DNA from: Gordonia insulae
GTDB lineage: Bacteria; Actinomycetota; Actinomycetes; Mycobacteriales; Mycobacteriaceae
NCBI RefSeq assembly: GCF_003855095.1
Contig: NZ_CP033972.1
Location: 3,348,001 to 3,412,000 of the forward strand
Direction of reading: 5' to 3'
DNA: 64,000 nucleotides
Below are positions 1 through 8,557 of the stretch, piece by piece; position 1 is the first letter of the stretch, and each line of letters opens with the position of its first letter. Under the pieces are notes generated by a model. It did not search any database and was not told the DNA's origin. It saw only the letters and a program-made list of their open reading frames with translations. A program made the translations under genes and the position numbers.

Positions 1-1
1 A

Positions 2-1030
2 CAAGCGCGTGAGGAGTTCGGGCAGGCGTGGCAAAACCTGACCGTCACCGCCGACTCGTCGGGGCACATGAATATTGATGGGTGTGTGCCCGCCGAAGAC
101 GGCGTCTACCTCGCTCAACGCATCGCCGCGTTGATCGCCGCACGAGTGTGTCGCCGCGATCCGCGCCGCATCGGGCAACAACGGGTGATGGCGTTGGCCG
201 AGATCACCGGCGTGCCCGGCAAAACACTGACCTGCGGCTGCGGCCGCACCGACTGCCCCCACAACCCCACCCCCGACACACCCAACCCCAACGACCCGAA
301 CGGCCCGAGCGGCCCGAACGGTCCGAACGGCCCGAGCGATCCGAGCGGTCGGAGCGGTCCGAGCGACCCGACGGACACGACGGACACGACGGGCCCGAGC
401 GGTCCGAACCGTCCGGACACTCCCGAGGTTCCCGTCGAGCCGACAGAGTCGCCCGACGCGAACGGCTATGGCGCCGAGCATGTTCCGGCGGAATCCGACG
501 CCGGCGACATCGGTGACACCGATCGTCGCGGCGCAGACGTAACCCGCGGTCACGATGCTGCGCCCGTCGACGGTGATGGTTCCGGCGAGAACGATGCGCC
601 CGCCGACGACTCCCGTGTCACCGAAGGCGCTGCGGTGAGCGACGATTCGGCACCACCATCCCCACCCGCCTGGACCCTGCTCCTCGACCCCACCACCACC
701 GAGGTCCCCCGACTCCGCGGATACGGGGCGATCGACCCTGCCCTCGCCACAAACCTGGCGCACAAGTCGACACTCATCCCCGCACCCACCCACGCGCAGC
801 GCCGCCGCCCTTCCGGGCTGATCATCGTCGGCGACCACGACCCCGCCCCACCGGCGCCACCGGCGCCGCCGGTCGATCCGACCGGACACGGCGGATACGA
901 GCATCCACCACCGGGAGCACTGACCTACACCCCATCGCAGCGGTTACGCCGACACATCCTGTACACGGATCTGACCTGTCGATACCCGTGGTGCAGCAGA
1001 CCCTCCCACGACTGCGAGCTCGATCATCTC
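2..1030 (+). pseudogene. DUF222/HNH endonuclease (13E12 family), 5' part, interrupted by an IS
   Basis: This reading frame is open from the window edge, so the true start lies outside. It carries the end of a DUF222 domain (SGHMNIDGCVPAEDGVYLAQ near the start), a long low-complexity Pro/Gly/Asn/Ser linker, and the first half of an HNH domain with the zinc-type CRYPWC and CELDHL motifs at the end. The frame stops at a TGA supplied by the first bases of the inserted IS. Removing the IS and one CTC target copy restores the frame exactly into 2346-2531, where the rest of the HNH domain (VKFHHADP, then NLAPICTPDHHRKH) is found. DUF222/HNH proteins are an abundant actinobacterial family of unknown role, presumed nucleases. 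The split separates HNH catalytic residues, so the gene is almost certainly inactive. Confidence 0.9.
291..418 (+). repeat. in-frame low-complexity tandem repeat (GPSGPN/GPSDPS units)
   Basis: Degenerate 9-nt and 18-nt units related to CCGAGCGGT and CCGAACGGC are repeated through this stretch. They encode a Gly-Pro-Ser/Asn-rich linker inside the DUF222/HNH protein. The repeat keeps the reading frame and lacks unique spacers, so it is a coding linker prone to slippage and not a CRISPR. Confidence 0.75.
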
Positions 1031-1053
1031 TGAAGTACCCCAGGTTTAGTTCC
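1031..1053 (+). repeat. IS3 left terminal inverted repeat
   Basis: These 23 bp are the exact reverse complement of 2320-2342. Confidence 0.95.
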
Positions 1054-1076
1054 GTCATCTGTAGGAGGATGGAGCC

Positions 1077-1397
1077 ATGCCACGTCAGTATCCGCCGGAG
1101 TTCCGGCAGAAGTCTGTGCGCATGTTGGAGACGGCGTTGGAGGCCGACGCCGAGCTCTCGGAATTCGAGGCAATCCGTCAAGTTGCGGCCAAGCAGCAGG
1201 TGGCCGAGGAAACGCTGCGCCGGTGGCGCCGTAAAGCCCAGATCGACGCCGGGCAGCGGGCCGGCACCAGCAGCGAGGAGCACGCCGAGATCCGGCGGCT
1301 GAAGAAGGAAGTCGCCGAACTGCGGCGGACCAACGAGTTACTCAAGTCGGCGAGCGCGTTTTTCGCCTCGGAGCTCGACCGGACCACGACGAGATGA
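1077..1397 (+). CDS. IS3-family transposase OrfA
   Basis: This 106-residue protein has the OrfA layout: an N-terminal helix-turn-helix (FRQKSVRMLE through AKQQVAEETLRRWRRKAQ) that should bind the terminal repeats, then a leucine-rich coiled coil (EEHAEIRRLKKEVAELRRTN) ending in the common SASAFFASELDR tail. A strong AGGAGG ribosome-binding site precedes the ATG. OrfB lies in the -1 frame and overlaps by 4 nt. A run of five T at 1359-1363 (GTTTTTC), followed by an open -1 frame down to the orfB start, could allow the fused OrfAB made by programmed frameshifting in this family. That site is a candidate only. Confidence 0.95.
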   Translation: MPRQYPPEFRQKSVRMLETALEADAELSEFEAIRQVAAKQQVAEETLRRWRRKAQIDAGQRAGTSSEEHAEIRRLKKEVAELRRTNELLKSASAFFASELDRTTTR

Positions 1398-2320
1398 TCG
1401 CGTTCATCGACAAGTTTCGCGATCAGTTCGGGGTCGAGTTCATCTGCCGCACCCTGCGCGCGGCAGGCGTGGTGTTCCTCACCTCGCGAGGATATCGGGC
1501 AGCGAAATCCCGCGCCGCGTCGGCACGTTCGATTCGCGATACCGAACTCGTGGCGGTGGTCAAGCAGGTCCACAGCGACAACTATGCGGTGTACGGGGTC
1601 AAGAAGGTGCACGCCGAACTGCGCCGCAAGGGTCATGTGGTCGGCCGTGAGCAGACCCGCCGACTGATGCGGTGCGCCGGGGTGCGCGGGGTGCAGCGTT
1701 CGAAGAAAGTGTTCACCACCCGCGCGGACCCAGCCGCTGCGGTTCCGGAGGATCGGGTCAAGCGCACTTTTGTTGCCACACAACCGAATCAGCTGTGGGT
1801 CGTGGACATCACCTATGTGCGGACCTGGCAGGGATTCGCCTATGTCGCGTTCGTCACCGACGTCTGTACCCGCAAGATCATGGGCTGGCACGTCGCCTCG
1901 TCGATGCGGACTGAGGACCTTCCCCTTCCGGCGTTCGATCATGCTGTGTGGCAGGCGAATACCGATCTATCCGGGTTGACCCATCATTCCGACCACGGGT
2001 CGCAATACCTATCGCTGGCCTATACCGACCGACTGATCGAGTTGGGAATCACACCGTCAGTAGGGACCGTCGGGGACTCCTACGACAACGCGCTGGCCGA
2101 AAGCGTGAACTCGGCCTACAAGACCGAGCTGATCCGCCAGCGTGGTCCCTGGCGCACCGTGGAGCAGGTCGAGTTGGCCACTCTCGAATACGTGTGGTGG
2201 TACAACAACCAACGCCTGCACGAAGCCCTCGGCTACGTTCCCCCAGCCGAGTACGAGGCCACCTTGACCGGGGCCTCACACCCCAGCGAGCCAGCCGTCC
2301 CGGCCCTCGCAACCACATAG
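1394..2320 (+). CDS. IS3-family transposase OrfB (DDE integrase core)
   Basis: This 308-residue DDE transposase has an N-terminal HTH_21-like region (YAVYGVKKVHAELRRKG, about 64-80) and a retroviral-integrase-type core. The catalytic residues are Asp138 (WVVDITY), Asp200 (THHSDHGSQY) and Glu236 (DNALAES), giving the D(35)E spacing. The C-terminal YNNQRLHEALGY motif is also present. It catalyses excision and joining of the element through a circular intermediate, as known for the family. The stop codon ends on the first base of the right inverted repeat. Nothing suggests inactivation. Confidence 0.96.
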   Translation: MIAFIDKFRDQFGVEFICRTLRAAGVVFLTSRGYRAAKSRAASARSIRDTELVAVVKQVHSDNYAVYGVKKVHAELRRKGHVVGREQTRRLMRCAGVRGVQRSKKVFTTRADPAAAVPEDRVKRTFVATQPNQLWVVDITYVRTWQGFAYVAFVTDVCTRKIMGWHVASSMRTEDLPLPAFDHAVWQANTDLSGLTHHSDHGSQYLSLAYTDRLIELGITPSVGTVGDSYDNALAESVNSAYKTELIRQRGPWRTVEQVELATLEYVWWYNNQRLHEALGYVPPAEYEATLTGASHPSEPAVPALATT

Positions 2321-2342
2321 GAACTAAACCTGGGGTACTTCA
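2320..2342 (-). repeat. IS3 right terminal inverted repeat
   Basis: These 23 bp are the exact reverse complement of 1031-1053. The CTC target duplication follows at 2343-2345. Confidence 0.95.
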
Positions 2343-2345
2343 CTC

Positions 2346-2531
2346 GTCAAGTTCCACCACGCCGACCCCCACGCCGGCGGCTGGACCATCGACGCCAACC
2401 TGGCACCGATCTGCACCCCCGATCACCACCGCAAACACCTCGGAATCTGGCTACCCACCATGCACACCGACCGCACCATCACCTGGCACAACCCCACCAC
2501 CGGACAGGACGTGATCACCCACCCACGATGA
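2346..2531 (+). pseudogene. DUF222/HNH endonuclease, 3' remnant
   Basis: These 62 codons, ending in TGA at 2529-2531, continue the gene broken at 1030. They read VKFHHADPHAGGWTIDAN followed by LAPICTPDHHRKHLGIWLP, which is the second half of an HNH domain including the CTPDHHRKH zinc/catalytic segment. No start codon or ribosome-binding site serves this piece, so it is unlikely to be translated alone. The two pieces join in frame once the IS and one target copy are removed, so the insertion is the only visible lesion. Confidence 0.9.
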
Positions 2532-2542
2532 CACCTTCCGCC

Positions 2543-2875
2543 CTAGCGAGACGCCGGCAGCGCCTGGCCGAGCAGCGACCACCAGTACTCCTCGGGGATC
2601 TCCTCGCCGGCTCGAAGTACCTTGGCGAGCCCGATCGCCATGAAGATGCCGAGAATGCCGAGCCACAACCCGGACAACGAGATCAGCGTCCACGCGATCG
2701 CGACCGCGAACGACCACGGATGGAGGATCAACAGAATCGGCGCGAAGAAGAACCCCGCGGCGACAAACCAATACGATCCCCACCGATCGCAACGCATCAC
2801 CACCGTCAACCAGCGTGGGCTCGATGCGGTCGGCGCGGCGGTGGGAATCGGAACAGCCTGGGTCTGAGATGTCAT
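2543..2875 (-). CDS. small membrane protein, function unknown
   Basis: This 110-residue protein starts at the ATG at 2875, chosen because AGGAGG sits 5 nt upstream; an in-frame ATG at 2905 has no such site. After a polar N-terminus rich in Pro/Thr/Ala it has two hydrophobic segments (SYWFVAAGFFFAPILLILHP and, after a short gap, LSGLWLGILGIFMAIGLAKVL) and a short C-terminal tail with EEIPEEYWW. It is probably a two-helix inner-membrane protein. I do not recognise the family. It is transcribed away from the SARP-type regulator across a shared control region with a strong palindrome, so that regulator may control it. Confidence 0.7.
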   Translation of the reverse strand: MTSQTQAVPIPTAAPTASSPRWLTVVMRCDRWGSYWFVAAGFFFAPILLILHPWSFAVAIAWTLISLSGLWLGILGIFMAIGLAKVLRAGEEIPEEYWWSLLGQALPASR

Positions 2876-2926
2876 GGGGACCTCCTCGATGCTGGGTACC
2901 TCCATGCTCCGACTACGGACTCGTCG

Positions 2927-2953
2927 AATCCACTACCTGCGAGGTAATGGATT
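2927..2953. promoter_or_regulatory. 27-bp palindrome between divergent genes (candidate operator)
   Basis: Arms of 12 bp match at 11 of 12 positions (AATCCACTACCT and AGGTAATGGATT) around a 3-nt centre. It lies just upstream of a TATTAT element at 2961-2966 and between the membrane-protein gene and the regulator gene, so it is well placed as an operator for both. Its binding protein is unknown. Confidence 0.5.
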
Positions 2954-2972
2954 CGGTCCCTATTATCGGATC

Positions 2973-3020
2973 ATGACGCACCCGAGCCCACTGATGGCCG
3001 AGGCCCGACGGTGCTCCTGA
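2973..3020 (+). CDS. possible leaderless 15-residue leader ORF overlapping the SARP start
   Basis: An ATG at 2973 opens a short frame (MTHPSPLMAEARRCS, then TGA at 3018-3020) that overlaps the GTG start of the downstream regulator at 3011 in another frame. A TATTAT -10-like element at 2961-2966 lies 6 nt upstream, which would put the transcript start at or next to this ATG, as in leaderless mRNAs common in Mycobacteriales. It could couple translation to the regulator. The evidence is positional only. Confidence 0.3.
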   Translation: MTHPSPLMAEARRCS

Positions 3021-5758
3021 TCCGCGATCTCGGCGAGCTCTTCGTCGAGCGAGATTCCGACCGGTACGACCCGGGCGGGGCCAAACCCCGGACGATCCTC
3101 GCACTCCTGTGCGCGAACGCCGGACGGCCCGTCCCGGCCACGACCTTCATCACCGAGGTGTGGGGACCCGACGCTCCCGAGAAGACCCAGCGGGCATTGG
3201 AATCCCAGATCTGGCGGCTACGCAAGGCGCTGTCGTCAGGCGGCGAGCCCTCCGTGATCGTCACCGATCGTGCCGGATACCGTTTGGACGTCACCGATAC
3301 GACCGTCGATTCCATCGAATTCGATTCCGCCGCAACCACTTCCCTCGCGCACGGCCGCCCGACATCCATCACTCGGCTCGACGAGATCCTATCGCTATGG
3401 CGCGGTGAACCTTTCGCGACCGCGGGTTCGACACCGACGATCGATCAGGCGCGTCGGCGTCTGCACACGATTCGCGCGGCACTGCTCACCCGTCGTGCCG
3501 ATCTGCTGCTGGCCGACGGCGATTTCGACCGTGCGCTCGGCGAGGCGCAGGCACTCATCACCCGCGATCCCCTCGACGAACACGACTGGGCACTCAAGAT
3601 TCGCGCTCTCGCGGCGAGTGGGCAACGCGCCGAGGCACTGACGGCCTATCGCGACATCCGCGAACTCCTCGCCACCGAACTCGGCATGGATCCCGGCGAC
3701 GAGGTCCGCACCGCGCACCGCGGCGTGCTCGACGACCACAGCCGCGCCGTGCGCCGGGTTCATCTGCCCTCCCAGCACACCTCGTTCGTCGGGCGCGACA
3801 CCGAGCTCGCCGAACTCGTCCGGCTCCTCGAGTCGGAGCGCGCCATCTCCGTCACCGGTATCGCCGGGGTCGGCAAGACCCGCCTCGCACTCGAAGCCGC
3901 GCGTCGCGCGGCGGACTCCTTCGACGACGGTGTGTGGTTCATCCGGCGAAGCGCCGACGGCGGGACCACAACCGACCACGCCACCGCGATCCTCGCGACC
4001 CTTCGCGTTCAACCGTCACCCGACTTCCCGACCGCACTCGATCAGGTGTGCGCGCACCTGTCGACGATGTCGGCGCTACTCGTGCTCGACGGCCGCGCGC
4101 ACCCGCAGGACACCGACGTCGCCGACGCCATCCTGCAGCGCTGCGCAGCCGTCACGATCCTCGGCGCCGGCGATCCCCTCGGGGTCGAGGGCGAGCATGT
4201 CGTGACCGTGCACCCGCTGCCCGTCGACGGTCCCGCCGGCACACCCTCACCCGCGCACCGACTTCTCGTCGACCGCATCCGGGTTGCGACCGGAACGTTC
4301 GATCCGGGCCCTCGAGACCACGCAGAGCTCGACCGGATCTGTCGCGCGATGGGTGGACTCCCACTCGGCCTGGAACTGGCTGCGTCCCGAACCGCGACGT
4401 TCGCTCTACGCGAGGTCGCCGAGCAGTTCGGCACATCGGTCCCAGAGCCGGTCGGGCGCGCGTTCGCGCTGGCCTACGAGTCCCTGGGTCCGCAACTCGG
4501 CGATCGTTTCATCCGACTGACCGCCCTCCGGAGTCCGTTCACACCGTCGCTCGCGCAGGCGGTGTGCGGTGGCGGTGACGTCGCCGCCGACCTCGCCGAA
4601 CTCGCCCGCCGCTCGCTGTTGTGGCCGATCCGCGGCGACCGGCACAGGACGACTCGCTTCACCATCCTCGGTACGGTCGCGGACCATGCGCGTTCGACGT
4701 CGCCGGAAGCCGCAGGCGTCGCCGTCGCCCGACGCGACGACGCGGTCGCCGCCCTGCTCGCGACGACGCCCATGCGCAGCACCCCTGACTCCGCCCGCGA
4801 CTTCGCGCGGGTCGAGGACGATCTCCACACCGTCCTCGCGTTCTTGGAATCGGTCGTCATCGATCCCCAGAGGCTCGATGTTCACATCGACCTGATCGAG
4901 CAACTCGGCCCGTTCTGGTTTCTCCGACGACGCCTGGCCGACGGTATCCGCATCCTTCGCACGGCCGCCGCCACCAGCGCCGCGGGCGGCTGCTCGGCGC
5001 GCACCGACGCGATGGTCAACGCATCCCTGGGCGCTGCGCTCGCCTTCAGTCAACAGATCGATCAGGCGCGGCCGCACCTGACCGCACGCCCGCTCGACGA
5101 ACTCGGCGTGGTCATCGCCGACGGGGACGCCGACCCGGCCAAGCACGGTCTGCGGCTCGCCTTCCTGTCGCTCGCCGCGTGGACCGGTGACGATCATGCG
5201 CTCGCGCTGGAGTTCGCCGAGCTCGCCGCCGACACACTCGACACGGGTGGCCGATCCATGGCCGCGACGGTCACCGCAGCCCTCGCACTCGCCGAACTGA
5301 CCACCGGGGACATCGGGGCGGGCGCCGATCACGCCCATTCCGCACTCGCCCTGAGCACCGAACAGGGTGATCCGCTCGCGACCCATCTCGCCGCCGTGAT
5401 GATGGGCATCGGATCGTTGTTCGCCGGTGACACCCAGATGGGATTGCGGTGGAATGATCAGGCCTTCCGCGCATATCTGGACGCCGGCGGTGTGCAGATA
5501 TGCGACACCGTCGAGCAACGCGGAAACCACCTCGCCCGCGCCGGCGAGATCATCCGTGCAGGTCATGCGTTTGCGGTAGCCCGCTGCTACGCCGTCGACG
5601 CCGGGATGGAGTGGCCCCGGGGACCCTTCACCCACGATGCGATCCGCACCTGCCGAGAGACCGACAACCACGCCTTCGACAGCGGGTGGCGCGCCGGTGC
5701 GCGAGCCGCCGCAGACGCCCTGCGGGTGGGTGATCACGAGCGGTTCGCGAACATGTGA
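3011..5758 (+). CDS. AfsR/SARP-type transcriptional regulator with BTAD and NB-ARC domains
   Basis: This 915-residue regulator starts at GTG 3011; the first residues (LLIRDLGELFVER) already match the start of the SARP winged-helix domain. Domains in order are an OmpR-like winged helix (about 1-90), a BTAD domain (about 95-240, with ARRRLHTIRAALLTRRADLL), an NTPase of the NB-ARC/STAND class with a P-loop (GIAGVGKTRLAL, near residue 285), and a helical, TPR-like C-terminus. Proteins of this layout activate local, often secondary-metabolite, operons in actinobacteria. It lies 64 bp upstream of a hydrolase-transporter operon in the same direction, which is its most likely target. The effector is unknown. 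Confidence 0.9.
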   Translation: MLLIRDLGELFVERDSDRYDPGGAKPRTILALLCANAGRPVPATTFITEVWGPDAPEKTQRALESQIWRLRKALSSGGEPSVIVTDRAGYRLDVTDTTVDSIEFDSAATTSLAHGRPTSITRLDEILSLWRGEPFATAGSTPTIDQARRRLHTIRAALLTRRADLLLADGDFDRALGEAQALITRDPLDEHDWALKIRALAASGQRAEALTAYRDIRELLATELGMDPGDEVRTAHRGVLDDHSRAVRRVHLPSQHTSFVGRDTELAELVRLLESERAISVTGIAGVGKTRLALEAARRAADSFDDGVWFIRRSADGGTTTDHATAILATLRVQPSPDFPTALDQVCAHLSTMSALLVLDGRAHPQDTDVADAILQRCAAVTILGAGDPLGVEGEHVVTVHPLPVDGPAGTPSPAHRLLVDRIRVATGTFDPGPRDHAELDRICRAMGGLPLGLELAASRTATFALREVAEQFGTSVPEPVGRAFALAYESLGPQLGDRFIRLTALRSPFTPSLAQAVCGGGDVAADLAELARRSLLWPIRGDRHRTTRFTILGTVADHARSTSPEAAGVAVARRDDAVAALLATTPMRSTPDSARDFARVEDDLHTVLAFLESVVIDPQRLDVHIDLIEQLGPFWFLRRRLADGIRILRTAAATSAAGGCSARTDAMVNASLGAALAFSQQIDQARPHLTARPLDELGVVIADGDADPAKHGLRLAFLSLAAWTGDDHALALEFAELAADTLDTGGRSMAATVTAALALAELTTGDIGAGADHAHSALALSTEQGDPLATHLAAVMMGIGSLFAGDTQMGLRWNDQAFRAYLDAGGVQICDTVEQRGNHLARAGEIIRAGHAFAVARCYAVDAGMEWPRGPFTHDAIRTCRETDNHAFDSGWRAGARAAADALRVGDHERFANM

Positions 5759-5822
5759 GCGTTTTGTGAGGACGTCGCGGTGTCCTGTGTCCACCCCATC
5801 GACACGCACCACGGAGGTTCCC

Positions 5823-7073
5823 ATGACACATCGAATCGCATTCGCGAACGAGGAGTTCGACGGCCAGTTCGGCCGCACCCTGCAAGCCGCCGCCGTCGGC
5901 GCCGCCGACCTCGGCGAGGCCTATGCGACCGCAACCGCGATCGGCGGCAGGTACGACACACAGCGCTGGTACACCGAATGGCTCGCACGCGCCGAATCCG
6001 TCAGCGAGATGGCCGAACGGGCCCATGTCGGAGGACATCTCGCCACCGCCCACCAAGCGTACCTGCGGGCCGCCGAGTACTACCGGCAGGCGTACTTCTA
6101 TCTTCGCTCCGATCTCGACGACCAGCGTCTCCACAACGCCTACCACGCGCACTGCCGGACCTTCGGACACGCGATGGAATTGCTGCCGCACACCAGCAGC
6201 CCGATCGTCGCCGACGAGGTGGCCATTCCCTACGCGGCAGACCCGGCCCGCACCGACACCGCACGCACCGACATTCACGCCTGGCTGTTCCGCCCGGCCG
6301 CCGACACCGCTCGCCCGCGCCCGACCATCGTGATGCCATGCGGCTACGACTCGACCGCGGAATCCGGCTGGGGGTACGCGCAGGGTGCGCTCGCCCGCGG
6401 CTACAACGTCCTGAGCGTCGAGGGCCCCGGCCAGGGCGCGGCCCTCATCGTCGACCGCATCTTCTTCCGTCCCGACTACGAGGCCGTGCTGCCGCAGATC
6501 CTCGACTGGCTCGTCACGGCGCCCGGCGTCGACACCGACCGCATCGTGGCCGTCGGCCGGTCGTTCGCCGGGTACCTGATCCCCCGGGGTGTCGCCGGCG
6601 AGCCGCGCGTCGCCGCGATGGTCTGCGACCCCGCCGAGACGGACATGGGCGCCAAGATCCCCAGCGGCTGGAAGGGCCGGCTCGCCGCACCGCTGATGAC
6701 CACGCTCAGGAAGGTCAGCCGTGAACGCGCCGACTTCTTCGGAGGCCGCATGGCCTGCCACGGGATCGACGACATCGGCGCCTACCTCGACGAGCTCAAG
6801 ACGTTCACCCTGGGCGACCGAGCCGCCGCGATCTCCTGCCCCACCTTCATCGTCGAATCTCCCGGTGACCCGGTCGGCGGTCAGGGCAGGATGCTGTTCG
6901 ACGCACTGACCGTCGAGATCAAGGAACTGTTCGCACCCGACGCCGGCACGGGGATCGAGGGTCATTGCGGCGGTCTCGGCCAACGGGTCTGGGATTCGGT
7001 CGTCTTCGACTGGCTCGACGACGTCCTGGCCCGCACCACGAGTACGGCGAGCACGATCGGCGGACGGCGATGA
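5823..7073 (+). CDS. Ayg1/FrsA-like alpha/beta hydrolase (copy 1)
   Basis: This 416-residue hydrolase starts at ATG 5823 behind CGGAGG. An N-terminal helical cap (about 1-125) precedes an alpha/beta-hydrolase core. The likely catalytic triad is Ser247 (GRSFAG), Asp349 (ESPGDPVGG) and His381 (GHCGG). An oxyanion-type MPCGYDS segment is near 171-177. The family includes fungal Ayg1, which shortens polyketides, FrsA-like esterases and a pseudooxynicotine hydrolase that cleaves C-C bonds, so hydrolysis of a C-C or ester bond is possible; the substrate is unknown. Its stop overlaps the start of the MFS gene (ATGA). A paralogue lies at 10269-11501. Confidence 0.85.
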   Translation: MTHRIAFANEEFDGQFGRTLQAAAVGAADLGEAYATATAIGGRYDTQRWYTEWLARAESVSEMAERAHVGGHLATAHQAYLRAAEYYRQAYFYLRSDLDDQRLHNAYHAHCRTFGHAMELLPHTSSPIVADEVAIPYAADPARTDTARTDIHAWLFRPAADTARPRPTIVMPCGYDSTAESGWGYAQGALARGYNVLSVEGPGQGAALIVDRIFFRPDYEAVLPQILDWLVTAPGVDTDRIVAVGRSFAGYLIPRGVAGEPRVAAMVCDPAETDMGAKIPSGWKGRLAAPLMTTLRKVSRERADFFGGRMACHGIDDIGAYLDELKTFTLGDRAAAISCPTFIVESPGDPVGGQGRMLFDALTVEIKELFAPDAGTGIEGHCGGLGQRVWDSVVFDWLDDVLARTTSTASTIGGRR

Positions 7074-8557
7074 GGGCCACCCCCGGCCGCATCAGCAGCG
7101 GTGGCGGTTTCGGCCTCGGCAGCCGGATCGGTGGACTCACCGGCAACCGGTGGCTCACCCTGCTCGCGATGACCGGCGCGCTGTCGATGATCATGCTCGA
7201 TCAGACCGTCGTCACCGTGGCCTTACCGTCGATGACACGTGATCTCGGACTGTCCTCGTCAGGTCAGCAGTGGGTCGTCAACGCCTATGTCCTCGCCATG
7301 GCGGCATGCGTCGCGCTCGGGGGCAAGCTGGGTGACCGGTTCGGCCCGGTGACGTGCTTCCGCGTCGGCGTGGTCACGTTCTTCATCGCATCGGTCCTGT
7401 GTGGCCTGGCACCGGGCGGCGGCGGAGAGGTGTGGATTCTGGCGGCCCGCGCAGCGCAGGGGGTCGGCGCCGCACTGATGATGCCCGTGTCCGCGAAGAT
7501 CGTGATGGACGCCTTCCCGATCCAGGAACGCGGACGGGCGATGGCGGTGTACGCGGGCGTCTCGCAGATCTTCCTCGCCGTCGGACCGCTGATCGGCGGC
7601 GCACTGACCGAGTGGATCAGCTGGCGAGCGGTGTTCTGGCTCAACGTCCCGGTCGGAGTCATCGCGCTGATCCTCGTCGCGGTGGCACGGCCGGCCGACC
7701 GGCGCGACCGGACCGAGAAGGTGAGCATCAGTGCCGCCGCGATGCTGGTCACCGGACTGCTGCTGACCGTGCTCGCCATCCAGCAGGGCAGCACCTGGCA
7801 CTGGGGTTCACCCGCCACCCTCGTCCCACTCGCACTCGGCATCATCATCACCACGGCGTTCATCGTGACCCAATGGCGCTCGGCCACACCGCTGGTCGCC
7901 GTCCGGCTGTTGGCCCGGCGCGCCTTCGGCGCCAATCTGATCACCCTGGGACTCGTCCAGTTCTCCCTGCTCGCCGCGATCCTGTTCTCCACCCTGTATC
8001 TGCAGGATCTGTTGCACATGAGCCCGATGACGGCCGGACTCGCGTCGCTGCCACTGATCCTGCCGATCACCGTCGCCGCGCAGCTCGGCGGACGCTGGTA
8101 TGACCGCCGCGGCAATCGCCCACCGGTGCTGACCGGCCTCGCGATCGCGACACTCGGCATGATCTGCTGGACGATCTCGCTCCCGCACCTGGACTATGCG
8201 TGGCAGGTACCCGGCATGATCATCACCGGATTCGGTCTCGGACTGGTGTTCTCGCCGACCAACACCGACGCCCTGTCGCGGGTGACGTCGGCCGAGCGCG
8301 GCCAGGCCTCCGGAATCGTGCAGACGGTCCGTCAACTCGGCGGCACGCTGGGTGTCGCGGTGATCGGGTCGATCGTCCTCGGGGTCGAGCATCAGGTCAC
8401 CCGCACGCCGATCCCGCAGCACGCCGCCGACGCCATCACCGTCGGATTCTGGGTGGCGACAGCTGTGTTCGCGCTCGCCCTGGTGTGCGCAGCCGCCTTG
8501 TTGTCGAAAGAACGGATCACCGATCAGACGGAGCCCGCCCTGGCGCCCGCGGCGTAG
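7070..8557 (+). CDS. MFS exporter, DHA2 (EmrB/QacA) family, 14 membrane helices
   Basis: This 495-residue transporter starts at ATG 7070, overlapping the hydrolase stop, so the two are translationally coupled. It shows the DHA2 signature in the first helix (MIMLDQTVVTVALPSM), motif A (GGKLGDRFG) and about fourteen hydrophobic segments. Members are proton-driven exporters of drugs or small metabolites. Coupling to the Ayg1-like hydrolase suggests export of its product or substrate, or self-protection. Its last 41 bp overlap, tail to tail, the gene on the opposite strand. Confidence 0.9.
   Translation: MRATPGRISSGGGFGLGSRIGGLTGNRWLTLLAMTGALSMIMLDQTVVTVALPSMTRDLGLSSSGQQWVVNAYVLAMAACVALGGKLGDRFGPVTCFRVGVVTFFIASVLCGLAPGGGGEVWILAARAAQGVGAALMMPVSAKIVMDAFPIQERGRAMAVYAGVSQIFLAVGPLIGGALTEWISWRAVFWLNVPVGVIALILVAVARPADRRDRTEKVSISAAAMLVTGLLLTVLAIQQGSTWHWGSPATLVPLALGIIITTAFIVTQWRSATPLVAVRLLARRAFGANLITLGLVQFSLLAAILFSTLYLQDLLHMSPMTAGLASLPLILPITVAAQLGGRWYDRRGNRPPVLTGLAIATLGMICWTISLPHLDYAWQVPGMIITGFGLGLVFSPTNTDALSRVTSAERGQASGIVQTVRQLGGTLGVAVIGSIVLGVEHQVTRTPIPQHAADAITVGFWVATAVFALALVCAAALLSKERITDQTEPALAPAA

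Larger units (their letters stand above)
1031..2342 (+). mobile_element. IS3-family insertion sequence, complete, 1312 bp
   Basis: The element is bounded by perfect 23-bp inverted repeats (1031-1053 and 2320-2342, beginning TGAAGTACCCC). It is flanked by a 3-bp direct duplication CTC (1028-1030 and 2343-2345), the size typical of IS3 elements. It contains the two usual overlapping genes, orfA (HTH) and orfB (DDE transposase). Ends, target duplication and both genes are intact, so this is probably a recent and possibly still active insertion. It landed inside the HNH domain of a DUF222 gene. Confidence 0.96.

Noticed and set aside
291..418. Possible CRISPR-like or minisatellite array
   Set aside because: Units are 9-18 nt without unique spacers and encode an in-frame linker of a DUF222 protein.
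4406..5878. Long minus-strand open frame (490 codons) opposite the SARP gene
   Set aside because: It is antisense to a well-supported regulator, shows no family motifs, and is the mirror frame expected in GC-rich coding DNA.
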